This document shows positions 23,466 to 32,900 of a stretch of 35,299 nt of DNA, piece after piece. Both the position numbers and the translations under genes were made by a program. A model generated the notes under the pieces. The model had not been told where the DNA came from. It saw only the letters and a program-made list of their open reading frames with translations, and did no database searches. The first letter of the stretch is position 1. The number at the start of each line of letters is the position of its first letter. Source of the DNA: Planctomycetota bacterium (GTDB lineage Bacteria > Planctomycetota > JAJSAM01 > JAJVHW01); the NCBI GenBank assembly GCA_021414065.1, contig JAIOPE010000046.1, positions 1-35,299 of the forward strand, written 5' to 3'.

Positions 23466-25135
23466 CTACGCCCAGCCCTGGCCGCGCATGCGGCGGGCAC
23501 GGGTCGCCGCGCGGCGGGAGCGCCGGAAGTCGTGGCGCTCCTCCTCGTACTCGGCAACCTCGTCGAGGAGCCCCTCCTGGCCCGGGCCCAGGCACTCCAC
23601 CAACTCGTCGGCAATGGGCTTCGCGAGATCGTGCAGACCCTGTTCTCGGAAGGCGGACAGCAGCCAGAACTGTGCCTCGGACCGTTCTCCGCCGCGCAGC
23701 ACGCTGGCGGCGAGTTCCAGAGGCGCCCGGGCGTCGCGCGGCCGGCCCGCGTGGAGTCGCGTGCGGCCCGTGATGAGCGCGAGCCGGGCGTCGCGCGGTT
23801 GGACGCGGCTCGCGACGTCGAGTTGGTCCGCCGCGGCCGCGTCCTCGCCCCACGCCACGAGGTCCATCGCGTACGCGACGCGGATCTGGACGTCGTCCTT
23901 GAACCGCTCGATCCCTTCGAGGTAGGCGCGGCGCGCGGCCGAGCGGTCGCCGCCGTCGGCGAGGAATCGAGCGAGGTAGATCGGCACCTCGGCGTTCCTC
24001 GGGTTGATGACAGCGTGCTCTCGCAGGGCCAGTGCCCCCTTCTTCGGCTCGCCCGACCGGCGTCGCGCGACGGCGAGGGAGAACGCAGCGGCCGTGAAGT
24101 CGGGCGCCCGGTCGAGGGCCGCCTCGAACTCGGCCGCGGCCTCGAGCGGACGCGCTTCGCGAGCAGATCCGCGCGGACGTCCGAAGGCGGGCGGCTGAGG
24201 ACGGCGCCGACCACCGACGCCACCGTGCCGAGAAGCGGAGGCGCGTCGTCGGCGAGACGGACGAACTGTCGTACGAGACGCGGAATGTTCCGGACGCTCG
24301 ACTCCAGTGCTGCTGCCCCGCCGCGCGGCGCGACGACGAGCGGCGTGCCCGGCCGCAACTCGCGGAGACGGCGTCCCATGACCAGCACCACCGCCGGCGC
24401 CCAGAAACGCAGCGATTCCATCCGGAACCCGATGTCTCCCGCCTCCTGCAGTCGCAGCACCACGAGGAGGCGCGAGAGTCGCCGGAGCGCGCGCCTGCGT
24501 CGTGTGGGCGGCGAGTTGCCGAGCACCCGGAGCGCGGCACGCGGCATGTCGGCCTGGAGCAGGCGCACGGCCAGACACTCCTCCGCCCAGGCCGGGTCGA
24601 AGAGGTGGCGCTCGCGGCCCCACGCCCGCTCGGCGCGCCAACGGCGGAAGAACCGCGGCATCGGGTGCGCCAGCGTCTCGAGGATCGTCTCGGCGTCGAG
24701 GTAGAGCGCGTGCCAGGGGCAACCGAGTGCCTGAATGCACTCCTCGTGCAGGACGCGCAGCCCGGCGACGAGCGCCGCCCGCGATGCACGCGACGACTCC
24801 CCGATGTCGAGGAGCACCATCTGCTCGTCGCCCGGGTTCCGCGGGAAGAGGACCGCCCGCTCGAGGTCGGAGAGAAGGTCGGACTCGTCGGTGAACCCCG
24901 GATCGCCCTGGGCCACACGGCGCAGTCGCACCGCGGCATCCACGGCGATCGACGTCGGCGAGCGACGCCCGCTCCGCTTGTCGGCGAGCAGTCGCCGGCG
25001 AAGACTCCACGCGTGCAGGGCGCGACCGCCCGCCACCATGGCGAACCAGAAGAGCGGGAGCAGCGGGAGCCCCCACCAATCGGGCACGCCCGCCGAGCTC
25101 GCGAGCGCGAGCGCAGCCGCTCCGGCAAGGAGCAT
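23466..25135 (-). pseudogene. Membrane-anchored TPR protein interrupted by a frameshift
   Basis: One gene of ~556 codons is split across two frames. The upstream part begins at ATG 25135 with two hydrophobic segments (AMLLAGAAALALAS and LLPLFWFAMVAGG). It continues with well-formed sequence such as FTDESDLLSDLERAVLFPRN and VLVMGRRLRELRPG down to about SRPPSDVRADLLAKR. From there good protein resumes only in the -1 frame: RPLEAAAEFEAALDRAPDFT, then AFSLAVARRRSGEPKKGALA, TPR-like repeats, ending GQGWA at 23466. The switch lies near 24150-24165 in a GCGCG-rich stretch, and a single lost base would explain it. Either the gene is inactive or the assembly has an error; there is no classic slippery site. 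The product would be an inner-membrane TPR protein of unknown role. Confidence 0.72.
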
Positions 25136-25517
25136 CGCAACGATCCGGAGCGACGTGCGTGTCAAGGGTCGGACCAGGGGGTTCTCGTGGGCGACGTGGG
25201 GTCGCCGCCGCTCAGATGACTCTGCCCTCCCCGCGCGCCCCTGACCAGATCTGACCACGGATCTGGGGAGCTCGCCCGGCGGCGGCGCCCCGGCGCGGTC
25301 AGCTCCGGGTTCGGGAAGTACGGTGGACGGGCAGGAGAGTACGGGGAACCGGCCTCCGGCGCCCACGTCTCGTTTTCGATCAGAAGTTGAGACACGGTCG
25401 CGATTCCGTGATAGGCTCCGCCCATCGTCGAACGGTCGCCCAGTGAGCGACATGTTCGGCGTACCGACGGGCTGTGCGGGGCCCGAGATCCCAGTCCTCC
25501 ATCGCCAGGGAGATCCC
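25136..25517. other. Divergent intergenic region with a candidate promoter
   Basis: This 381-base gap lies between the frameshifted TPR gene and the PKD-repeat gene. On the plus strand, TTGAGA (25387-25392) and TAGGCT (25412-25417, preceded by an extended TGA) make a possible promoter with a long 19-base spacer. AGGGAGA just before ATG 25518 is a good ribosome site. No gene is supported in the gap. Confidence 0.35.
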
Positions 25518-28500
25518 ATGCCTGTGTCCCGCTTCGTTCCGGCCAACGCAGTCGCGCTGAGCGTCGCCGCGCTGACCGCAGTTGCGCTGAACACGTTCGT
25601 GTCCGCGCCCGCGCTGGCGGATCGCGTGGACGCGTTCGTCGCACCGAACACCACGGCGACCGTCACCGTCGCCTCTCCGGGCGACGTTGCCACCGCGGCG
25701 TTCCTCGTGCAGTCCGGGCCCGGCAAGAAGATCGCGATCACGGTGAAGCCGGCGGCGAAGTCCACGCTCGCGCTCGACGTGCGCCTCGTCGCGCCGGACG
25801 GCACGACGGTCGATGCGTCCTCGCAGGGCGGCACGGTGAAGGCGACGACGAAACTCGTCACCATCTCGCTCCCCAACGCGCCTCAGGCGGGCCTCTGGCG
25901 CGTCGAAGTCCGCGGCGCGGAGTCCACGGCGGGTGCATCATCGGTGACGGTGAAGCTGAAGGACACGACCGTCGTCGCGTCGAACACGCGGACCATCCCC
26001 GCCGGCGGCGCGCTCTCGTTCCCGATCGACGTCGGCTCGAACCAGGCGCTCTCGCTCACGCTGAAGCGCGGCAAGGGCTCGCCCGTCACGCCCAAGGTGA
26101 AGATCCTCGATCCGAACGGCGCGCCGCTCGCCGACGACGCGTTCATCGGTGCCGCGAGTTCGAAGACCGGCGCGCTCTCGATCAAGTCGTTCAGGATGCC
26201 CGTGTTCGGTCGCTACACGATCCTGCTGACGGGCGAAGCGGGCGGCGGCGGCGGCGTCGTGATCGCCGCGAAGACTGCGGCCGCGAAGGCGGTCAAGGGT
26301 GCGCCAGTCGCAAACCCCGGCGCCCCCACCGACGCCGAACCGGCGGCGACGAAGACGCTCGACGGCACGGGATCACAGGCAACCGGAGGCACGCCGAAGT
26401 TCGTCTGGACGCAAGTCGCCGGACCCACCGTCGTACTCACAGGAGCTTCCACGTCCACGCCGTCGTTCGTGGCGCCAGTCGCCGGCGGTTCACTCGGCTT
26501 CGAGATGGCGGTCGCCGTCAACGGGATCTGGTCCCAGCCGAGGGCCGTGACGGTCGAGACCGGCACGCGCCCCATCGCCGACGCCGGACGCTCGCAGACC
26601 GTCGCCACCGCCGCCGCGGTGACGCTCGACGGCACGGGCTCGCTCGTCCGCCGCGCGACTGCGCTCGGGTACGCCTGGCGTCAGGACCCGAACGACGCCG
26701 TGCAGGTGTCGCTGACCGGCGCCACGACGTCCGCACCGACGTTCAACTCCCCCGCCGCGCCCGCCGTGCTGCACTTCGGCCTCACGGTGGACGACGGCGC
26801 GCTGAGCAGCACCGAGGACTACGTGACGATCCGCGTCGGCACGCCGGAGAACGCGACTCCCGACGCCGGCCGCGTGCAGGTCGTCCCGCGCATGGCCACC
26901 GTGCATCTCTCCGCGCTCGCGACGCGCACGCCCTCCGGTTCCCTCGACGTGCCCCTCCAGTGGACGCAGACGGCCGGCCCGGCCGTCACGCTCGACAACG
27001 CGAACTCCCCGTACCCGGCGTTCACCGCCCCGAAGACCCACGCCGACCTGGCGTTCCAACTCACCGCCGGCGGCGCCACCGACTACGTGTCGGTCCACGT
27101 CCGCGCAGGTGAGGACGATCTCGCGCCGGTCGCGAAGGGCAACGGCACGCAGTTCATCGCGTCCGGCAACGCCGCTCTGAACGCAACGACGAGCTTCGAT
27201 CCCGACGCCGACACGCTGACGACGCGGTGGGCGCAGATCGAAGGCGCCGCGCTGGCGCCGACGTCGGCCACCGCGGCGAGCACGACGGTGAGCATCCCGG
27301 CTGGGAACGCCTCCCGCGCGTACGCCGTGCAGGTCAACGACGGACTCGCCTACAGCCCGCCCGACATCGTCGCGGTCCGCAACACCGGCTACTCCGGCAA
27401 GCCCGTCGCCGCGGCGGGCAACGACATCACGGTGCAGTCGGGCGCCGCGGTCAACCTCGACGGCCGCGGCTCCGCCCGCACCCAGGGTGCCGGGGCCATC
27501 ACGTACGTCTGGCGTCAGGTCTCGGCGAAGGACTGGTTCAACGTAACGACGCGCGTGCCGGCGTTCAACACGACGGCGGCGAACCCCTCCTTCACGCTCC
27601 CGCCCGAGGTCGCGTCGCTTGTCGGCCGGCGGACGATGGTCTTCGAACTGATCGTGAACGACGGCGCGCAGGACAGCGCACCGGACCTCGTCACGGTCAC
27701 GTTCCTCGGCCTCCCGATCAACGGCAAGCCGACGGTCGTGGCAACGGCATCCACGAACTCGCCCCTCCCCGGCACGGTCGTGACGCTTCAGGCCGTGGCG
27801 AACGACGGCGACGGCGACCCGGTGACCGTGAAGTGGACGCAAACGTCCGGCGCAGCCGTCACGCTGACCGGTGGGAACCGCATCCTGAGTCCGAGCTTCA
27901 CGGCCCCGGCCAGCGGCACGCTGGTGTTCTCGTGCGTCGCCAACGACGGCTTCGAGGACGGCCCGGCCGGCGTCACCACGGTGAGCGTTGACGCCGCGCC
28001 GATCGCCCGTGTGGTGGCGACGCCGACGGGCGGACTGCCGAACACCGCGGCGACGATCGACGCTTCGACGAGCAGCGACGCCGAGGGCCACGCGCTGACC
28101 TACACATGGTCGCAGACGACCGGGCCGGCGGTTTCGACGATGCCGACGAACACGAGCACCGCGGTGTGGTCGTGGACCACGCTGCAGGCGCCGGCGACGA
28201 CTGCGACCTTCCGGCTCGTGGTCAACGACGGCCGCCAGAACTCGGCCCCGGCGACGGTGACCTTCAACGTCGGCGCACCGATCACCGCCGCGCCCGCCGC
28301 ATCGGTCCCGAACGCGCCGTACGGCGCCACAGTGAACCTCGCGGCGAACGTCACGAGCGGGGGCAGCGTCACGTACGCGTGGACACAACTGACGACGGGC
28401 GGCAACGCGAACGACCCGGTCGTCACGCTCACCGGCGCCACGACCCAGGCACCGTCGTTCGTGGTGCCGTCGCCGACGTCCGCCGCGGGCTTCGGGGCGA

Positions 28501-28937
28501 CGCCCAGCGCGACCTTCCGCCTGATCGCTTCGAACGGCACGAACTCCGACACGAAGACCGTGCAGGTCACCTTCTACGCGTCGTTCGACAACGGAAACTC
28601 GGCCGCCACCACGACGAAGACCGTCTACAGCGGGATCATCGCGGCCAACTGCATGGGTGGTTCGTGCCACAGCGGCACCGCGGCCACCAAGTGCAGCACG
28701 GCCGTGGGCTACTCGATGGGGAGCGCGTCGGCGTTCCACTCGAACTCGGTGAACAAGACTTCGTGCGTCGGCACGAACCTCCGGGTGGACACCAGCCTCG
28801 GTGCGAGCAGCTCGAGCGTGATCGACCGCCTGAAGGGCATCGGCGCGCTCATGCCGAAGGGCGGCTCGGCGCTCTCGGGCGCCGACATCGGCCTGATCAC
28901 CGACTGGATCAACCAGGGCGCGTCGTCCACGAACTGA
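25518..28937 (+). CDS. Secreted PKD/REJ-like repeat protein with C-terminal cytochrome-like domain
   Basis: This 1139-residue protein starts at ATG 25518 (AGGGAGA upstream). The signal peptide ends near APALAD. The first ~260 residues are beta-rich domains resembling bacterial pre-peptidase/PPC folds. Several PKD-like Ig repeats then recur with the signature RPIADAGRSQTVATAAAVTL ... YAWRQ ... PTFNSPAAP ... LTVDDGALSS, seen again around AAAGNDITVQSGAAVNLDG, KPTVVATASTNSPLPG and ASVPNAPYGATV. The last ~100 residues read IIAANCMGGSCHSGT (C1045-x4-C1050-H1051) and later GALMPKGGSALSG (M1112), then LITDWINQGA. This is the CX4CH heme-binding variant and methionine ligand of the surface cytochrome-c-like domains seen in Planctomycetota and Myxococcota. 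It is likely an exported adhesive or electron-transfer protein. Confidence 0.87.
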   Translation: MPVSRFVPANAVALSVAALTAVALNTFVSAPALADRVDAFVAPNTTATVTVASPGDVATAAFLVQSGPGKKIAITVKPAAKSTLALDVRLVAPDGTTVDASSQGGTVKATTKLVTISLPNAPQAGLWRVEVRGAESTAGASSVTVKLKDTTVVASNTRTIPAGGALSFPIDVGSNQALSLTLKRGKGSPVTPKVKILDPNGAPLADDAFIGAASSKTGALSIKSFRMPVFGRYTILLTGEAGGGGGVVIAAKTAAAKAVKGAPVANPGAPTDAEPAATKTLDGTGSQATGGTPKFVWTQVAGPTVVLTGASTSTPSFVAPVAGGSLGFEMAVAVNGIWSQPRAVTVETGTRPIADAGRSQTVATAAAVTLDGTGSLVRRATALGYAWRQDPNDAVQVSLTGATTSAPTFNSPAAPAVLHFGLTVDDGALSSTEDYVTIRVGTPENATPDAGRVQVVPRMATVHLSALATRTPSGSLDVPLQWTQTAGPAVTLDNANSPYPAFTAPKTHADLAFQLTAGGATDYVSVHVRAGEDDLAPVAKGNGTQFIASGNAALNATTSFDPDADTLTTRWAQIEGAALAPTSATAASTTVSIPAGNASRAYAVQVNDGLAYSPPDIVAVRNTGYSGKPVAAAGNDITVQSGAAVNLDGRGSARTQGAGAITYVWRQVSAKDWFNVTTRVPAFNTTAANPSFTLPPEVASLVGRRTMVFELIVNDGAQDSAPDLVTVTFLGLPINGKPTVVATASTNSPLPGTVVTLQAVANDGDGDPVTVKWTQTSGAAVTLTGGNRILSPSFTAPASGTLVFSCVANDGFEDGPAGVTTVSVDAAPIARVVATPTGGLPNTAATIDASTSSDAEGHALTYTWSQTTGPAVSTMPTNTSTAVWSWTTLQAPATTATFRLVVNDGRQNSAPATVTFNVGAPITAAPAASVPNAPYGATVNLAANVTSGGSVTYAWTQLTTGGNANDPVVTLTGATTQAPSFVVPSPTSAAGFGATPSATFRLIASNGTNSDTKTVQVTFYASFDNGNSAATTTKTVYSGIIAANCMGGSCHSGTAATKCSTAVGYSMGSASAFHSNSVNKTSCVGTNLRVDTSLGASSSSVIDRLKGIGALMPKGGSALSGADIGLITDWINQGASSTN

Positions 28938-28996
28938 TCAGGCGGTCGCAGCCGTCGCTTCGGCCGATCAGAACGCTCCCACCGTCCGAATAAAGG

Positions 28997-29024
28997 GGCT
29001 CTCCGGCGCCTGCGCCGGGGAGCC
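28997..29024 (+). terminator. Strong GC hairpin after the PKD/cytochrome gene
   Basis: A 12-bp stem (GGCTCTCCGGCG with CGCCGGGGAGCC, one G-U pair) has a 4-base loop. It is preceded by AATAAAG and followed by TCGTCCGTTT. Stem quality and position favour a transcription terminator, and on the opposite strand the flank reads CCCTTTATT, so it may work both ways. Confidence 0.7.
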
Positions 29025-29078
29025 TCGTCCGTTTCCACACGCATCCAGTTCACCCACGCACCTATTGGAGACGAACGC

Positions 29079-29297
29079 TTGTCACGCGAGGACCTGATCC
29101 AGATCGAGGGCACCGTCGAAGAGATCCGCGCAGGCGGACAATTCGCCGTGAAGACGGACATGGGCCCCGTGCTCGTCGCCAAGCTCTCCGGCCGCATGCG
29201 CCGCTACCACATCCGCGTGGTGCCCGGCGACCGCGTGACCGTCGGTGTGTCGCCGTACGACCCCTCGAAGGGGTTGATCGTCTACCGCGCGAAGTAG
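29079..29297 (+). CDS. infA: Translation initiation factor IF-1
   Basis: This 72-residue S1/OB-fold protein binds the ribosomal A site during initiation. The sequence REDLIQIEGTVEEIRAGGQF, then VLVAKLSGRMRRYHIRVVPG and DRVTVGVSPYDPSKGLIVYR aligns end to end with bacterial IF-1 (conserved SGKMR-like SGRMR, IR-PGD-V and SPYD). The start is TTG 29079, with GGAG eight bases upstream; no ATG or GTG gives the normal length. The expected 72 residues are intact. A pentapeptide-repeat gene follows after 25 bases on the same strand. Confidence 0.95.
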   Translation: MSREDLIQIEGTVEEIRAGGQFAVKTDMGPVLVAKLSGRMRRYHIRVVPGDRVTVGVSPYDPSKGLIVYRAK

Positions 29298-29322
29298 CGC
29301 GAGTCAGAGCGGCGAGCGCCCG

Positions 29323-29910
29323 ATGGCCGACGTACCCGACGGGTCTCCGGCCCCGCGCGGCTCTCTCATCCCATCCGACGTTCGCATCGTCCCGGGCAGC
29401 GCCTTCGAGGACTGCACCTTTCGCGGGACGAACCTCCAGGGGGCGGACCTCTCAGCGTGCCGCTTCGTGGACTGCACGTTCGTCGAGGCGAATCTGAGTC
29501 TCGCGCGCCTCGCCGGAGCGTCGTTCCGCGGCGTCGTCTTCCGCGAGTGCAAGCTCGCCGGCGTGGACTGGACGCAGGCCGCCCGGCTCGTCTCCGTGAC
29601 GTTCGAGACGTCGGTGCTCGACGACGGCGCGTTCATGCGCCTGCCGCTGAAGGGCGCGGTCCTGCGAGAGTGCCGAGCCCGCCGCGCGGTCTTCACCGAG
29701 ACCGACCTGCGAGAGTCCGACCTCTCCGGGACCGACTTCACGGGTGCGACCTTCGGCGCGACGAAGCTCGCCGGGGCGAACCTTCGACGCGCAATCGGCT
29801 ACTGGATCGACCCGACGCAGAACGATCTCCGCGGCGCGAGCGTCTCGCTCCCCGAGGCCGCAACGCTCATCGCGGCGCTCGGCGTACTCGTGGACGACGT
29901 CAACGGCTGA
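29323..29910 (+). CDS. Pentapeptide-repeat protein (Qnr/McbG-like)
   Basis: This 195-residue protein consists of pentapeptide repeats of the A(D/N)LXX kind: FRGTNLQGADLSACRFVDC, then ANLSLARLAGASFRGVVF, TDLRESDLSGTDFTGATF and KLAGANLRRA. They should form a right-handed quadrilateral beta-helix. The conserved end YWIDPTQNDLRGASVSLPEA and the C-terminal helix match Qnr/McbG-like members, which mimic DNA and protect gyrase. Whether this one binds gyrase cannot be told from sequence. There is no signal peptide, so it is cytosolic. It lies 25 bases after infA, possibly on the same transcript, and ends convergent with the next gene, with the 12-base palindrome CCGCCCGGGCGG at 29911-29922 right after its stop. 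Confidence 0.88.
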   Translation: MADVPDGSPAPRGSLIPSDVRIVPGSAFEDCTFRGTNLQGADLSACRFVDCTFVEANLSLARLAGASFRGVVFRECKLAGVDWTQAARLVSVTFETSVLDDGAFMRLPLKGAVLRECRARRAVFTETDLRESDLSGTDFTGATFGATKLAGANLRRAIGYWIDPTQNDLRGASVSLPEAATLIAALGVLVDDVNG

Positions 29911-29944
29911 CCGCCCGGGCGGCGCGGCGGCTGCGATCGCGGCC

Positions 29945-32900
29945 CTACCGCGACGGCGCGTTCACGCGCCGCGTGTTCCAGGTCTTGCGGTACTCGCGAT
30001 GCGCCGCGTCGTCCGGGTAGTGCTCGTCGGCGCGGTACGGGTAGTTCGACATGCCGAGGAACGGGAGCGGCTCGACGGTCCAGCCGTGGGCGGTGTAGAG
30101 CTCCTGGCCCTTGCACCAGCCGGTGAAGCGCAGCACGTAGCTGCGCGTCCAGCCGGCGGGGAGCGGCGGGAGCTTCGCCGCGTCGAACGTGAGCTCGATC
30201 TCCTCGCCCTTACCGTGGATCACGTACATGTCGTCGGCCTTGGCCACGAGCGGCGTGACGTCGCCGAACTTCGTGTAGTCCCCCGCCACGGTCTTCCACG
30301 GCATCGTTGGGTCCATCGTGCCGTAGTCGTAGATGCGCGGGATGCGGCCGTCGGGGCTGAACTCGCGCGGGTAGCCGACCCAGCGCAAGTCCGCCGACTC
30401 CGCGGGGACGACCGTCTGCCGCGTCTCCTTCGCGACGTCGGCCTTCCGAGCGAGCCACACCTTGTCCCAGTAGATCTCGAAGTTGGTGCGCACGCGGAGC
30501 CGCGGCGTGTCACGCGAGACGAGGCCGGTCAGGTCGTACGTCATCACGCGGGGGAAACCCGCGGGGTAGCCGAGCGCGGCGACGATCGTCTTCCACGCGC
30601 CCTTGCCGTCGGCGGCCTTCTGGTCCCAGACCTCGAGCGTTGGGACCTGATACGCGAAGCCCTCGCCCGCCGCGGCGACGGTCGTCCGCGTGTAGCCGTA
30701 CTCGATCCAGCCGTTCCCGTAGAACACGATGCCGTCGCCGGGCGCGACGTCGTTCAGACGGTCTCCGAAGTCGAGTTCGAGCACCGCCTCGGCCGTCGCA
30801 CCGTAGAGGCGCGGGTGCAACTTGAACGCGTCCGGGTACCGGCGGTCCACCTTCGCGATGCGGTCGAGCACGTCCGCGCCGCGCTCGTCCTTCGCCGCGA
30901 CGGGCAGGATCTCGTCGCGGTACGCGAGGAGGTCGCCGTTCGGGAAGGGAGGCTCGCCCGCGAAGCGCTCGTCGGGCTGCACGGTCACCGCGGCCGGGTG
31001 GTCCACGACGACGAGGTCGGCCGCGTCGAGGTAGCAGACCTCCTCCATCGGTTCGAGCGACTTGAAGACGAGCTTCCCGTCGATCGGCTTCACCATCGAC
31101 GCGTCCACCTTCACGCTCTCGGTCGGGTCCGGCGCGCCGTACACGCCCGGCGCCACGAGGAACCCCACGCCGCCGACGCCGATGAAGTCGGTGACGAACA
31201 CCCAGCGCTCGCCGTCCCACGAGAACAGGATCGGGCACGAGTCGGGCCGCCGCTGCTCCTCCATGAGGACCATGGCAGGCCCCGACGCGATGTCGAGCGC
31301 GGCCTGCTGCACGGCGTCGGGCCAGAGGATGCGGACGAAGTCCGCCTGCTTCGCCGTGCCGATGCCGGCCACCTGCCGCGCCGGCGACGAGCACCCGTAG
31401 CCCGACGGGTTCCCCACGCGCCTCTGCTGCCACATCGCGCCGGCCTTCACCTCGACGATCGCGCCGCGGCCCTCGATGTTCGACCAGCCGGCCTGCACGT
31501 CGTTGCGGATGACGCCTTCGAGGTCGAGGGTGACCGCGTGCCCGCGGTCAGTGGAAGAGAAGGTGACGCGCTGAACCGGCGCCCCCGCGGAGATCCGGAG
31601 GACGTCTTCCACGCCGTCGCCGTCGAAGTCGGCGGCGAGAACGTTCGCCAGGCCGGTCATCTGCTGCAGATACGCGCCCGACCGGAACACGCCCGCCGCC
31701 GCCGACGGGCCGTCATTCACGTAGAGCACGGAACCGTCGGAGCAGAAGAGGTCGCGCGCACCGCTGCTGCGCAGGTCCACGTCGGCCGCGACGCCGCCTG
31801 TCATGGGGATGCCCGACGCCTCGAAGCCGCGGCCCGTCCCGCGAAGCAGCGTGCCACCCGCGCCGACCGCCAGCACGACGTCCTCGTGCCCGTCGCTGTC
31901 GAAGTCGCCTGAGATCGCCCCGCACGTCGCCGGGCCCGCGCCCTTCGGCGCGTCCACGCCGTGGAACTTCAGGAGGCGGTCGTTCGAGAAGATCGCCGGG
32001 GCCTTCGTCGGCCGCGACACTACGAGGTCGAGGTCGTAGTCCTCGTCGTAGTCCACGACGACCGCCGGGCCGTACGCATCGCCGTCGCCCGCGAGGCCCG
32101 AGTCGGCCGTGGCGTCGGTGAACACGCCCGGGCCCTTGTTCGCCCAGAGACGGTTCTTCGCGCCCGCCACGCCGGAGACGAACAGGTCGAGGTCGCCGTC
32201 CTGGTCGGCGTCCCACGAGAGCAGCGCCCGCGCGGTGCCGGGGTCGGCCGCGAGGCCCGTGTCGGCCGTCGCGTCGGTGAACGTGCCGTCGCCCGCGCCG
32301 CGGAGGAACTTCAGGCCCGCCGGGGTCGCCACGACGAGGTCCACGCGCGCCCGGCGCCCGGGCTGGCCCTTCGTCGTCGCCGACGGATCGGTGTCGAACT
32401 CCCCCGCCGCCACCGCGTACGCGCCCTCGATCGCCACGCCCGACGCCTTCGCGACGTCCACGAGCGCGCCGCCGTCGTTCCGGAAGAGCGCCGACGGCCC
32501 CTTGCCGCCGCAGACGAACACGTCCACGTCGCCGTCGTTGTCGAAGTCGGCCGCGGCCGCACCGAGAAGGAACGCGCCCTCGGGGAGCGCGCCCGCCGTC
32601 CAGCCGGGCACGTCGTCCACCTTCGCCGTGACCTTCGCCGCAGCCGCGTCCGCCGCCCCACCTGCGGGAGGATCGAAGTCGCGGATCGCCATCGAGAACC
32701 GGCCCATGTTCCCGTAGGCGTCACGCATCTCCTCGCCGAGCTTCGCGGTGTCCACGTCGTCGCGGAGGCGGCCCTTCAGCGCGCGGAGCTTCGCGAGGTA
32801 CGTCTCCGCCTCGGCTTCGCGGCCGAGCACGCGGTTCAGCAGCATCAATTGGTTCACGGGCGAGATGAGCGCCGGCCGCCGCGCGTGGACCTTCATGAGC

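Noticed and set aside
24145-24185. Programmed ribosomal frameshifting in the TPR gene
   Set aside because: No X-XXY-YYZ slippery heptamer and no strong hairpin at the proper distance; a lost base is simpler.
23408-25876. A single 822-residue minus-strand protein
   Set aside because: Its first ~245 residues lie antisense to the start of the PKD gene and its last ~230 residues are Ser/Arg-rich noise; only the middle is genuine, and the true continuation is in another frame.
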